Shown: positions 37,396 to 46,247 of the stretch, piece by piece
How positions within the stretch are numbered: position 1 is the stretch's first letter
Layout of the letters: each line of letters begins with the position of its first letter
DNA from: DASPKM01 sp035628135
Lineage (GTDB): Bacteria; Bacteroidota; Bacteroidia; Chitinophagales; Chitinophagaceae
Direction: 5' to 3'
Length of the DNA: 64,000 nucleotides
Assembly (NCBI GenBank): GCA_035628135.1
Contig: DASPKM010000010.1
Location: 744,001 to 808,000, forward strand
Made by a program: the position numbers and the translations under genes
Notes under the pieces: model-generated
The model's input: only the letters and a program-made list of their open reading frames with translations
Database searches by the model: none
What the model was told of the DNA's origin: nothing

Positions 37396-37415
37396 CTTCC
37401 GCCGGTTGGCGGAAG
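37396..37415 (-). terminator. Rho-independent terminator of the DUF5606 gene
   Basis: Perfect 8-bp stem CTTCCGCC / GGCGGAAG around a 4-nt loop, followed on the minus strand by TGTTTTTT, directly after the stop of the gene ending at 37431. Confidence 0.75.
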
Positions 37416-37430
37416 GTTTTGGTGGGGCTT

Positions 37431-38108
37431 CTATTTCTCTTTCTTCTTCTTTGCCGCTGCTTTTTTTGCAGGAGCTTCTTTTTTAGCTGTTTTCCTTGCC
37501 GGTTTTGCTTCCGCTTTTGCCTTAGGCTTCTTTTCTTCCTTTGCCGCTGCTTTTTTCGGTTTCTCTTCGGCCTTGGCTTTTGGCTTTTCCTCCCTGGCGG
37601 GAGCGGCAGGTTTTTCTTCTTTGCCAGGGGCCGATTTTTTCGCCGGCTTTTGCGTTGGTTCTTCTACCGGCGCTTCCACTTCTTCGGCGGGCTCTTCTAC
37701 CGGTGCTTCTTCTTCGTCTTCAGGTTCGCTCAGTTTTATTTCAACATCATTGTTCTTCAAAACAGAGAACCATTTTACCATCTTCTTCATATCACTGGCA
37801 TATACGCGTTCAAAATCCAGTGAAGGATATACTTTTTGAAAATAAGCCTGCAATGCCTTGTTGTCCTTTTCATCGGGCAGTTTTTCCGTGCTGTCCTTCA
37901 TGGCATTCAGCACTTCTACCAGGTTTACATTTTCTCTTTCGGTATACACCTCAATACTTTCCAGGTGTGTAAACTGGTGTACCCTGCCTGAAACAAATTT
38001 GGTCGTGTGGTCGTCAAGGGATTTAACAATTGCGCCGTCGCCCTTGCTGTTCACCATTTCGTACAGCCCGGGCATTCCTGTTATGGCAATGATTTTTGCG
38101 TATTCCAT
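37431..38108 (-). CDS. DUF5606 domain protein with Lys/Ala/Glu-rich tail
   Basis: 225 residues. The first 125 residues (YAKIIAITGMPGLYEMV, FVSGRVHQFTHLESIEVYT, LDFERVYASDMKKMVKWF) match DUF5606, a conserved Bacteroidota family of unknown role. The last 100 residues are low-complexity, first acidic (EDEEEAPVEEP) then strongly basic with KPKAKAE- and KKAAAK-type repeats, like histone H1-like tails, so nucleic-acid binding is possible. The role is not known. Confidence 0.85.
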   Translation of the reverse strand: MEYAKIIAITGMPGLYEMVNSKGDGAIVKSLDDHTTKFVSGRVHQFTHLESIEVYTERENVNLVEVLNAMKDSTEKLPDEKDNKALQAYFQKVYPSLDFERVYASDMKKMVKWFSVLKNNDVEIKLSEPEDEEEAPVEEPAEEVEAPVEEPTQKPAKKSAPGKEEKPAAPAREEKPKAKAEEKPKKAAAKEEKKPKAKAEAKPARKTAKKEAPAKKAAAKKKKEK

Positions 38109-38282
38109 TTATAAGGCATTTTTTTAAAGGACGTGCAAGATAAGAAGAGTTTGCGGTTTGTGTTTGGGCCCTCAGGACGCTTACCCGCAAAGTTTTTGGG
38201 TAAGATAATTGTATAATAAAAATATGTGCCCGAAGGTTTTGGAACATACCGCCGTCCAATACAACCATAACAGGCCATATTT

Positions 38283-41138
38283 ATGTTCAGAAATATTGTA
38301 TTGATCGGAGCTTTTTTACTATCGTTCATCACGGTTAACGCTCAAAGTCTTTCTATTAAAGGTGTTTTGCAAGACAGGTCAGACAAGGTGCCCCTTGCGG
38401 GAGCCACCCTTAGGTTAAGTTTGCAATCCGATAGCCTTATCAGGTTTAATGCTGTGTCCGATAAGCAGGGCGCTTTTGAGTTCAGAGACCTCTCCCCCCA
38501 AACTTATATATTGACCATCAGTTCCGTAGGCTACGAAACCCAGCAACAGACCATTATACTTACCGACAGCAGCAAGGACCTGGGCATCGTTCAGGTATCC
38601 CGCCAGGCCAAACTGTTAAGCGAAGTAACGGTTAAGGTTTCCACTCCCCCCGTTCGACAGAAAACCGATACGCTCGAATATTCCGCCAACGCATTCAAGG
38701 TAAATCCCGATGCCAATGCAGAAGACATGATGAAAAAAATGCCGGGCGTAACCGTTGATAAAGGTACAGTAACAGCCCAGGGCGAACAGGTAAGAAAGGT
38801 AACAATCGATGGCCGCGATTTCTTTGGCGACGATGCCACGGCCGCACTCCGTAACCTTCCCGCAGAAGTAATCGATAAGATCCAGGTATTCGACCGCCTT
38901 AGCGACCAGGCGCAGTTTACCGGCTTCGACGATGGCAATGCGGTAAAAGCCATTAACATAGTAACCAAGGCGGATATGCGAAATGGGCAATTCGGCCGCA
39001 TATATGCAGGATATGGTACCGACGAGCGCTACAGTGCCGGCGGTAACATGACCTTCTTCAATGGAACCCGCCGCATATCAGTCGTAGGTCAAATCAATAA
39101 TATTAACCAGCAGAACTTTGCTTCGCAGGACCTGTTGGGTGTTACCAGCAATGTCAACCGCGGCGGCGGAGGTGGCGGCAATCGTGGAGGTGGCGGCAAC
39201 AATCGTGGCGGAGGTGGTAATCCCGGTGGCGGAGGTGGAAATTGGGGCGGCGGGGGACAGGGAAACTTCCTGGTAGGACAACAGCCCGGCATCAGTAAAA
39301 CCAATGCATTCGGCGTCAATTTCTCCGACCAGTGGGGTAAGAACCTGCAGGTAACAGGAAGTTATTTCTATAACAAGAACACCAACCTCAATAACGAGCG
39401 CATCAATAGGGAATACTTTGCATCATCGGAAGATTCAGCACAATTTTACCAGGAAAACAGTCTCACCAATAGTGATAACTACAACCATCGCGTAAACATG
39501 CGCATGGAGTACAAAATCGATTCATCCAATTCGATCATTTTTACTCCAAGATTGCGTATGCAGAAAAATAATTCCTTCAGCAGCCTCAACAGCGAGCTGA
39601 GCTATCCAAATGCACCGGTTAGCGTGTTCAGCAGCAGCGACAGGGCATTCGGCAATGGCTATAATTTCTCCGGCGAGCTATTATATCGCCACGCATTCGC
39701 CAAACGCGGCAGGACCATTTCCATCAATCTCGAAAGCGAATGGGAAAGGAACAGCGGTGAAACCTATATCGAATCCATCAACCGTTTTTACAAAGGCAGC
39801 ATTCCGCAGGAAGATTCGTTGCAACAATTCTCCGACCGCGTAAACAAGGGGCGGGAGTTTACTGTAAACGTCAACTATACTGAGCCTTTAGGAAAAGGCC
39901 AGCTTCAGTTTAACTACCGTCCGTCATGGACCGTTAATAATGCCGATCAGCAAACATTTCATTACGACGCGGCCGCAGGAAAATATTCTGTGTTCGATGA
40001 CAGCCTTTCCAATAAGCTGGACAATACCTATAACACACAAAACGGGGGCATCAGCTACCGCGTGGGCGACAGGGACAATTCATTTTCTATCGGGTTAAAC
40101 TATCAGCACGCCGTGCTGGAGGGGCAGCAGACATTTCCTTATGTTGCCAAAGTTGAACGCAGCTTCAGCAACCTGTTACCGAACCTAAGATGGCAGAAGA
40201 AGATTTCACCTCGCAGCAGCATCCGCGTGTTTTACCGGGCAAGGACCAATCCGCCTTCAGTAACGCAATTGCAGGACGTGATCAATATCAGGAATATTTT
40301 GTTCCCTTCCACCGGTAATCCCGAGCTTAACCAGGACTATGCGCATTCTTTGGTTACCAGGTACCAGTTTACCAACTCTGCAAAGCGCACCAGCTTTTTT
40401 GCGAACATATTCGTGCAGAACACGCAGAATTATATTACCAATGCATCGTACCTGATCACGAAGGATTCAGCCGTTTCCAGTTCCATTGTGTTGCGCGAAG
40501 GGGCCCGGCTTACCAAACCCGTTAACCTGGATGGTTACTGGAGTGTGCGCTCATTCCTCACCTTCGGGATGCCTTTGAACTTTATTAAATCGAGCCTTAA
40601 CCTTAATGCGGGCGTGTCTTATTCGAGGATACCCGGTTTGATCGACAACGTGGAAAATCTTTCCAACAGCTATAATTACAATGTTGGCGCAGTAGTGGCC
40701 AGCAACATTAACGAGTACGTTGACTTTACCCTTTCTTATTCGGCCAATTTCAACAGGGTTCAAAATAGCATTCAACCACAATTGAACAATAATTACTTCA
40801 ATCATGTGGCCGGCATGCAATTGAACCTATTGTCGAAAAAAGGTTGGTTGTTCCAGAACGATGTGACAAACCAAATGTTCCGCGGGCTTACGACTGGCTT
40901 CAACCAGAATTATTGGTTATGGAATATGGCAGTGGGTAAGAAGTTCCTGAAGGACCAGAAGGGCGAATTGAAGCTGTCCGTATTCGACCTGCTGAAACAA
41001 AACCAGGCCATCAGCCGCGAAGTGAATGAAATATTTATCGAAGATGTGCAAAACGACGTATTGCAGCAATACTTCATGCTAACATTTACTTACAAGCTGA
41101 GAAATTTTGGCGGACGGAGCAGAAATAACGCGAAATAA
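38283..41138 (+). CDS. TonB-dependent receptor-like outer-membrane beta-barrel protein
   Basis: 951 residues with a signal peptide (ending TVNAQS). Residues about 22-105 are a carboxypeptidase-regulatory-like beta-sandwich, then a plug (LEYSANAFKVNPDANAEDMM, VTIDGRDFFGDDATAAL), and a long C-terminal barrel (OMP_b-brl_3 type). A poly-Gly insertion with NRGGGGNN-type units at about residues 293-326 lies in a predicted loop. It probably takes up or binds a ligand at the outer membrane. It is followed 42 bp later by an ECF sigma gene. Confidence 0.9.
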   Translation: MFRNIVLIGAFLLSFITVNAQSLSIKGVLQDRSDKVPLAGATLRLSLQSDSLIRFNAVSDKQGAFEFRDLSPQTYILTISSVGYETQQQTIILTDSSKDLGIVQVSRQAKLLSEVTVKVSTPPVRQKTDTLEYSANAFKVNPDANAEDMMKKMPGVTVDKGTVTAQGEQVRKVTIDGRDFFGDDATAALRNLPAEVIDKIQVFDRLSDQAQFTGFDDGNAVKAINIVTKADMRNGQFGRIYAGYGTDERYSAGGNMTFFNGTRRISVVGQINNINQQNFASQDLLGVTSNVNRGGGGGGNRGGGGNNRGGGGNPGGGGGNWGGGGQGNFLVGQQPGISKTNAFGVNFSDQWGKNLQVTGSYFYNKNTNLNNERINREYFASSEDSAQFYQENSLTNSDNYNHRVNMRMEYKIDSSNSIIFTPRLRMQKNNSFSSLNSELSYPNAPVSVFSSSDRAFGNGYNFSGELLYRHAFAKRGRTISINLESEWERNSGETYIESINRFYKGSIPQEDSLQQFSDRVNKGREFTVNVNYTEPLGKGQLQFNYRPSWTVNNADQQTFHYDAAAGKYSVFDDSLSNKLDNTYNTQNGGISYRVGDRDNSFSIGLNYQHAVLEGQQTFPYVAKVERSFSNLLPNLRWQKKISPRSSIRVFYRARTNPPSVTQLQDVINIRNILFPSTGNPELNQDYAHSLVTRYQFTNSAKRTSFFANIFVQNTQNYITNASYLITKDSAVSSSIVLREGARLTKPVNLDGYWSVRSFLTFGMPLNFIKSSLNLNAGVSYSRIPGLIDNVENLSNSYNYNVGAVVASNINEYVDFTLSYSANFNRVQNSIQPQLNNNYFNHVAGMQLNLLSKKGWLFQNDVTNQMFRGLTTGFNQNYWLWNMAVGKKFLKDQKGELKLSVFDLLKQNQAISREVNEIFIEDVQNDVLQQYFMLTFTYKLRNFGGRSRNNAK
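39160..39261 (+). repeat. GGN/GGC glycine-codon repeat inside the receptor gene
   Basis: A run of GGC/GGA/GGT codons broken by Asn, Arg, Pro and Trp encodes about 34 mostly glycine residues. It is an in-frame simple repeat likely prone to length change. Confidence 0.8.
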
Positions 41139-41180
41139 CTATCTTTTACAAATTATAGTCAAGGCCACAATTTTTCAGTT

Positions 41181-41750
41181 TTGAATGATTGGATCTTAAT
41201 TAACCAGCTAAAACAGGGTGACCAGGCTGCTTTTAAACAAATCGTGGAAACATGGCAGGATATGGTCTATAATACGGCCATTGGCATTGTGCAGCATGCC
41301 CAGGACGCCGAAGATGTGGCACAGGAAGTATTTGTTCAGGTATACCAGTCGATCGATGGGTTTAAGGGAAACTCCAAATTTTCCACCTGGTTATACCGCA
41401 TCACCATCAGCAAGGCCATGGACCATGAGCGGCGGAAAAAGCGGAAAAAACGCTTTGCCCTCGTTAAAAGCATTTTTGGAGAAGATAATGAGCAGGTTGT
41501 GGAATCGCCGGACTTTAATCACCCCGGGGTATTGTTTGACAGAAAGGAAAAAGCTGCTATCTTATTCAAGGAAATGAACCGGCTGCCAGACAACCAACGC
41601 ATTGCTTTTGTGCTCAATAAGGTGGAAGGCCTTAGTTACCAGGAGATCAGCGAGATCATGGAAACCACCATACCGGCCATTGAATCGCTGCTGCACCGGG
41701 CCAAGGCCAATTTGAGAAAATGGCTGAAAGATTTTTATGAACGGCAATAA
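41181..41750 (+). CDS. ECF-type RNA polymerase sigma factor
   Basis: 189 residues from a TTG at 41181; the next in-frame ATG would cut region 2. Sigma region 2 (DAEDVAQEVFVQVYQSIDGF, then KFSTWLYRITISKAMD) and region 4 (LPDNQRIAFVLNKVEGLSYQEISEIM, IESLLHRAKANLRKWL) are present. It directs core polymerase to stress or envelope genes. The next gene probably encodes its anti-sigma factor. Confidence 0.92.
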   Translation: MNDWILINQLKQGDQAAFKQIVETWQDMVYNTAIGIVQHAQDAEDVAQEVFVQVYQSIDGFKGNSKFSTWLYRITISKAMDHERRKKRKKRFALVKSIFGEDNEQVVESPDFNHPGVLFDRKEKAAILFKEMNRLPDNQRIAFVLNKVEGLSYQEISEIMETTIPAIESLLHRAKANLRKWLKDFYERQ

Positions 41751-41791
41751 AGCACAAGTTTTTTTAATTTTTTGCGTCTAATTGTACGTGT

Positions 41792-42127
41792 ATGAAGGAA
41801 AAACATCCAATAGAACAACTTGTAAACGATACGCTGGACAGCCTTGACGGCCTTAGCCGGGCCAAGGCCAACCCCTTCCTGTTCACCCGGGTAGAAGCCA
41901 GGCTTAGGCAAGGTGGTAAAAATGCGTGGGAAAGAGTGATTGGTTACATTTCCCGGCCAACAGTGGCCCTGGCCATGCTGTGCATGATCATATTGGCTAA
42001 CGGCGTGGTAATGTACCTGCAATCGGCTTCCAATGATACCACCACGGAGCAATCCCAATTAGCCCTGACCGAAGAATACAGCCTTACCGTTTCTTCTTTT
42101 TACGATGATGAAAACCCCGAACCGTAA
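41792..42127 (+). CDS. Putative anti-sigma factor, single membrane helix
   Basis: 111 residues: a cytoplasmic N-terminal part (KEKHPIEQLVNDTLDSLDGL), one membrane helix near 58-77 (PTVALAMLCMIILANGVVMYL) and a short acidic C-terminus. Its place directly after the sigma gene and directly before a Spy-like gene (its stop touches the next ATG) supports an anti-sigma role. No known anti-sigma motif (such as HxxxCxxC) is present. Confidence 0.7.
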   Translation: MKEKHPIEQLVNDTLDSLDGLSRAKANPFLFTRVEARLRQGGKNAWERVIGYISRPTVALAMLCMIILANGVVMYLQSASNDTTTEQSQLALTEEYSLTVSSFYDDENPEP

Positions 42128-42649
42128 ATGAACAGTTCCAGAATTAAAATATTACTTTTTTTAGTCGGCATACTGTTGGTGACCAACCTGGTATTGCTGG
42201 TATTTATCCTTGGAAAAAAAGACGGTCACGAGGGTAGGCGCGTCCAGCAGGACAGGTCGTCCGTAATGCGGATATATCTTAAGGACAGCGTAGGCTTCAC
42301 CGACCAGCAACTGGCCCAGTTCGACAAATTGAGAGACCAGAACAAGCAGGACATGAAACCTTTGTTTGAGCAAATGCGGCAATCGAAACTGGCGTTTTAT
42401 AACCTGCTGAAGCAACCCGGCGCGCATGATTCGGTAACTACGGCTGCTGCCAATGCAATGGCAGAAAAGCAAAAAGCCGTGGACATGGCATTTTACAAAT
42501 ATTTTGAAGAAGTGCGCTCGTTGTGCACGCCTGAGCAACAGGTAAAATATGATTCGCTGGTGCAGCAAATCGTTCGCAGAATGATATCCCCATCTCGCAA
42601 AGGCGATTCAAAACAAAAGAAAGAAGAAGGCGCTAAAAGAAAAGATTAA
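42128..42649 (+). CDS. Spy/CpxP-like periplasmic protein (LTXXQ-type)
   Basis: 173 residues. An N-terminal membrane anchor (about 8-28) is followed by a helical periplasmic domain with GFTDQQLAQFDKLRDQNKQDM and LCTPEQQVKYDSL, the paired TxxQ motifs of Spy/CpxP/ZraP-like proteins. The C-terminus is lysine-rich. It may act as a chaperone or sensor and feed signals to the sigma system; start and previous stop are adjacent. Confidence 0.75.
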   Translation: MNSSRIKILLFLVGILLVTNLVLLVFILGKKDGHEGRRVQQDRSSVMRIYLKDSVGFTDQQLAQFDKLRDQNKQDMKPLFEQMRQSKLAFYNLLKQPGAHDSVTTAAANAMAEKQKAVDMAFYKYFEEVRSLCTPEQQVKYDSLVQQIVRRMISPSRKGDSKQKKEEGAKRKD

Positions 42650-42698
42650 GCGAAGGTTTTTCAACGCAATTACATCTAATACATATTAAAATCAGCAA

Positions 42699-43076
42699 AT
42701 GAAAAAACAGCTAATGTTTGTTCTGGGCCTGCTGTTGGCTACGGTAATGGTAGCCAATGCACAGGGACCCCAGCGCAGGACGGTAGAAGAAAGAGTAAAA
42801 GCAGCCATGGAGAAAGTTACTCCCGCGCTTAGCCTTACCAATACTCAGCAACCGCAGACCGACAGTGTATTTACGGAATATTACAAGGCAATGGACAAGC
42901 TTCGCGAAAGCATGCAACCCGGCACGCCCCCCGACCGCAGTCAATTTGAAAAACTGGGTACGGACAGGGATGAGAAGCTGAAGAAAATATTTACTGAAGA
43001 ACAGTTCAAGAAATGGAAGGATGAAGTAGAGGCCACGCTTCGCCCGCAGCGAAGGGGCGGTGGACAAAGATCCTGA
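42699..43076 (+). CDS. Small secreted Spy-like protein
   Basis: 125 residues with a signal peptide ending VANAQG. The mature part is charged and helical (RVKAAMEKVTPALSLTNTQQ, FTEEQFKKWKDEVEATLRP), again with TxxQ-like motifs. It ends in an RRGGGQRS tail. Fourth gene of the sigma operon; a terminator follows. Confidence 0.7.
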   Translation: MKKQLMFVLGLLLATVMVANAQGPQRRTVEERVKAAMEKVTPALSLTNTQQPQTDSVFTEYYKAMDKLRESMQPGTPPDRSQFEKLGTDRDEKLKKIFTEEQFKKWKDEVEATLRPQRRGGGQRS

Positions 43077-43112
43077 CAACGATCTTCACAGTTGAAGAAT
43101 CATGGCCTATGA

Positions 43113-43138
43113 GCCCTCGAGTCATCGGGGGTTTTTTT
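43113..43138 (+). terminator. Rho-independent terminator of the sigma operon
   Basis: A GCCCTCGA / TCGGGGG imperfect stem with a 3-nt loop is followed by seven T residues. It lies just after the Spy-like gene at the border with the convergent response-regulator gene. Confidence 0.6.
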
Positions 43139-43889
43139 ATTGCTCCATCCACGCCTTGAATGCCGCGGCGTTTTCCTGGCTGATGATGATGTCTTCCGGA
43201 GGAGCGGGTTGTATTTCCAATTGCAATTTGCTTTTGGGATAAGACCTTATTCGCCTTATGGCATTGAGGTTTACAAGATACTTGCGGTTAACGCGGTAAA
43301 ACTGCGAAGGATCGACCTGCTTTTCCAGGTCGGCGAGGGATTGGTCCAGTATAAACTTCTGCGATTTGCTATCCACCAGGCACACTAATTTTTGCGCGGC
43401 GTAGAAGTACGCGATCTCTTCTGTTTTAATGCTGATGTAATCGGTGCCGCGCTTTACCAAAAACCTCTTCTTGCGGTCTGCATTGCCTTGTTGCTGCCAG
43501 TTGGCCAGCTGCCGGTAATTGGCGGCGAAGTGCTGTTTCAGCTTTTCATATTTTTTCAGCGCCGCTTCCAGCTTGTCCTGCCTGATGGGTTTTAGCAGGT
43601 AGTCGATACTGTTATGCTCGAATGCTTCCTGCCAGTATTCATCATAAGCAGTGGTGAATATCACGGGGCAATCCACGGCAACCTGTTCGAATATCCTGAA
43701 TGATAATCCATCGGTAAGATCGATGTCCATGAAAATGCACCCTGGCATTGGGTTTTGTTGCAGCCATTCGGTGGCGGTACGCACACTTCCCAGGATGGCC
43801 AGCACTTGTACAGAGGGCGCGCATTTCAGCAGCGCTTTTTGCAGTTTTTCCGCTGCGGGCTTCTCGTCTTCGATGATAATGGTTTTCAT
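43137..43889 (-). CDS. LytTR family response regulator
   Basis: 250 residues. Receiver domain with the acidic pocket (IIEDEKPAA), phosphorylation site near Asp55 in FMDIDLTDG, and TTAYDEYWQEAFEHNSIDYLLKP. A LytTR DNA-binding domain follows (FLVKRGTDYISIKTEEIAYFY, YRVNRKYLVNLNAI). It pairs with the sensor kinase encoded just upstream on the same strand; target genes are unknown. Confidence 0.95.
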   Translation of the reverse strand: MKTIIIEDEKPAAEKLQKALLKCAPSVQVLAILGSVRTATEWLQQNPMPGCIFMDIDLTDGLSFRIFEQVAVDCPVIFTTAYDEYWQEAFEHNSIDYLLKPIRQDKLEAALKKYEKLKQHFAANYRQLANWQQQGNADRKKRFLVKRGTDYISIKTEEIAYFYAAQKLVCLVDSKSQKFILDQSLADLEKQVDPSQFYRVNRKYLVNLNAIRRIRSYPKSKLQLEIQPAPPEDIIISQENAAAFKAWMEQ

Positions 43890-43902
43890 GCTTGATTCGG
43901 CG

Positions 43903-45117
43903 TTAATCTGTTTTTAATAATGGCAGGTGAACAATAAATTCATCGCCGGTTTTGTGTACGGTGATCGGTTTTTTAATGATCAGCTTATAGCGTTCATCCA
44001 GGTTTTGCAGTCCGATTTTGGAGGAGGGCTTGCGCAGGGTTTTCGGCCGCACCTTGTTGCGGATGATCAATGAATCGTCCTGCATGGTTACGATGACAGA
44101 CAAGGGCGATGCATCGGAAAACTCATTGTGCTTGATGGCATTTTCAATAAGCACCTGCAACGAAATGGGTGGCACCAGGAACTGTTCGAACAGCCGCGCA
44201 TTTGCGGGGATGGCGAGTTGCACGGCATTTTCGAACCTTATTTTCAATAGAGAAAAATAGTTTTCCAGGAAGTCCATTTCTTCGCGCAGCAGTACCAGGT
44301 CCCTCGATTTGTTTTGAAGGATGTAGCGATATACTTCTGCCAGGTTATCGTTGAACTGGCGTGCTTTCACCGGTTTGTCTTCGATAAGATAAGAAAGCGT
44401 ATTGAGCGAGTTGAAAATAAAGTGCGGATCTATCTGGTTCTTCAGTGCTTCCAATGCTGCTTCGGCCCTGGCGCGCTCCAGCTGTTCTTTTTTCAGTTGG
44501 TCGCTTTCGGCTTGTTTTACCAGGAACACCGTTTCGTACACATGTGTTATAAATATCACGCAGATCATAATAATGAGCGTGGCCGTGGTAACGATGCTCC
44601 AGTTTACTGCTCCGTGCTGAAAGACATGGTACCAGCCGATGAGGAGCAGCGCGCTGAGAGGAATGGTATAGAAAGTAACCGCGAGCAGCAATGCGATGAT
44701 CTTTCGGATGGGTTTGTTAAGCCAATCGAAGTAAGCGCGCAGTGTAAACAATAAGTAACGGTTGCCTTCCCACACCACGAATGCAATGCCGATGGTATAG
44801 AGATAGCTGAACTTGATTTCCCAGGAGCTGAATGCCTGGTGGTCGACCATGCCCGTTACAATAGGGATCATGATGCCGAAGAATGGGATCAAAATCAGGC
44901 GAAAGCCAAGGTCGTTAAGGTTTTCTTTTGGCGGACGGGTTTTGAAGGTAGCGGCGAGGTTGCCCGCCCCATTGCTGGGCGTATTCGCGAACTGCTGGCC
45001 TGCGTCGTACCCGGATTTCGTCCCGGCTTGTTGCTTCATAACCATATCGCTGTCCACATGCCCTGGTGGGCCGGTCTGTTGAATATCAGTATTGGTCAGT
45101 TCCTTTTCCGGCTTCAT
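43903..45117 (-). CDS. Sensor histidine kinase, LytS/YehU type
   Basis: 404 residues. An N-terminal soluble stretch of about 85 residues is followed by four membrane segments, a coiled-coil linker (ESDQLKKEQLERARAEAALE) and the His_kinase domain with QIDPHFIFNSLNTLSYL. The ATPase part is of the short LytS type (LQVLIENAIKHNE, IGLQNLDERYKL). It phosphorylates the partner regulator 13 bp downstream. Confidence 0.92.
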   Translation of the reverse strand: MKPEKELTNTDIQQTGPPGHVDSDMVMKQQAGTKSGYDAGQQFANTPSNGAGNLAATFKTRPPKENLNDLGFRLILIPFFGIMIPIVTGMVDHQAFSSWEIKFSYLYTIGIAFVVWEGNRYLLFTLRAYFDWLNKPIRKIIALLLAVTFYTIPLSALLLIGWYHVFQHGAVNWSIVTTATLIIMICVIFITHVYETVFLVKQAESDQLKKEQLERARAEAALEALKNQIDPHFIFNSLNTLSYLIEDKPVKARQFNDNLAEVYRYILQNKSRDLVLLREEMDFLENYFSLLKIRFENAVQLAIPANARLFEQFLVPPISLQVLIENAIKHNEFSDASPLSVIVTMQDDSLIIRNKVRPKTLRKPSSKIGLQNLDERYKLIIKKPITVHKTGDEFIVHLPLLKTD

Positions 45118-45195
45118 TCGCCCAGGCTTTGTAACGTAAAAATTAGAAAATAGATTGGGAATGGAAACTATTTCTAAATCCTTAACAACTCAATT

Positions 45196-45621
45196 ATGGA
45201 CACTATTAACTGGTTAGCGATTTTAGTAGCCGGCATTTCTTCGTTTGTGCTGGGTGGTGTTTGGTATTCGCCAGCGTTGTTTGGCAATGCGTGGATGAAG
45301 GAAAACAATTTTTCGGTAGACGATGTAAAGAAGAGCAACAAGGCCAAGATATTCGGGTGGTCTTTCTTGTTTTCGCTGATAATGGCGGCCAACCTGGGCA
45401 TGTTCCTAAGCGATCCCGCGAAGGGTTGCGAAACGTGCGCGCCTACCGTAGACCTGGTATGGGGACTGACGGCTGGAGGGTTGGCCGGGTTATGGGTATT
45501 TTGCGCGCTTGCCACCGTTGCGTTGTTCGAGATCAGGAGCTGGAGGTATATTTTTATTAATGGAGGATATTGTTTGGTGGCGCTGGCGTTAATGGGTGCG
45601 ATTATAGGGGCGTGGAGGTAG
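45196..45621 (+). CDS. DUF1761 family membrane protein
   Basis: 141 residues with four membrane segments. The N-terminal INWLAILVAGISSFVLGGVWYSPALFG is the typical DUF1761 start. No functional data are known to me for the family. It stands alone between the kinase gene and a hypothetical gene. Confidence 0.85.
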   Translation: MDTINWLAILVAGISSFVLGGVWYSPALFGNAWMKENNFSVDDVKKSNKAKIFGWSFLFSLIMAANLGMFLSDPAKGCETCAPTVDLVWGLTAGGLAGLWVFCALATVALFEIRSWRYIFINGGYCLVALALMGAIIGAWR

Positions 45622-45739
45622 GTGGGTGATGGTTAGATAGGTCTTGGGTCATGATTTATGCGGTTGATCCGAATCAACCGGATAATTAAATAATAGTTTT
45701 AAATTAGGCGGATAACCAAATACCTCAAAGCGACCCATC

Positions 45740-46195
45740 ATGTTCGAAAAAAAAGACTTCATCGAAAGAATTGCATTTTGGGCTGATAAAAGTGGGCAAT
45801 GGGCGGCGGCCAACCCTGATTATAAGCCCGGCGATCAAGCGCCTGAAAGCTTCGAGTACCATACCTGGTGCGATCCATCGGATACCGTATTGCAGTTTAC
45901 GATCTATGCTTATATCGGCGGGCAAAAAATGGTGATCTGGAAAGGCTTCCATTACTGGCATGAACTGCGCGGCAAATCAGTTTACCTAAGCCTGGGCACG
46001 CAAGGGCAGGTCTGCAATGGAGAGAACCGTAATGGGCATGAAATGTACTTCGAAATATTGATGACCAACGGCCAGGTAATGTATATCCGCAACCTGGATG
46101 AAATAGAGAATGAAAATGAAGTAAAGGCCACTTCGCAAACCATCGTAGAAGGCGCATGGCGGCCCATGAATGGTTTACATTGGAAAAGGATATAG
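45740..46195 (+). CDS. Hypothetical cytoplasmic protein
   Basis: 151 residues, no signal peptide. Rich in Trp, Tyr and Gly with beta-strand character (VLQFTIYAYIGGQKMVIWKG, YFEILMTNGQVMYIRN). No known motif. Its stop codon lies within the left arm of the terminator hairpin at 46190-46231. Confidence 0.65.
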   Translation: MFEKKDFIERIAFWADKSGQWAAANPDYKPGDQAPESFEYHTWCDPSDTVLQFTIYAYIGGQKMVIWKGFHYWHELRGKSVYLSLGTQGQVCNGENRNGHEMYFEILMTNGQVMYIRNLDEIENENEVKATSQTIVEGAWRPMNGLHWKRI

Positions 46196-46231
46196 GGGAC
46201 TGGAAAATTAAAATTCTCCAATCCCCTATAT
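46190..46231. terminator. Bidirectional terminator hairpin
   Basis: ATATAGGGGA pairs with TCCCCTATAT, and the inner TGGA/TCCA and AATT arms extend the stem. It lies between convergent genes; T-rich and A-rich flanks fit both directions. Confidence 0.65.
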
Positions 46232-46247
46232 TCAAAAAATTAACAGG

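Noticed and set aside
39078..39319. Pro- or Ser/Ala-rich minus-strand frames inside the receptor gene
   Set aside because: They are complements of the GGN codon repeat.
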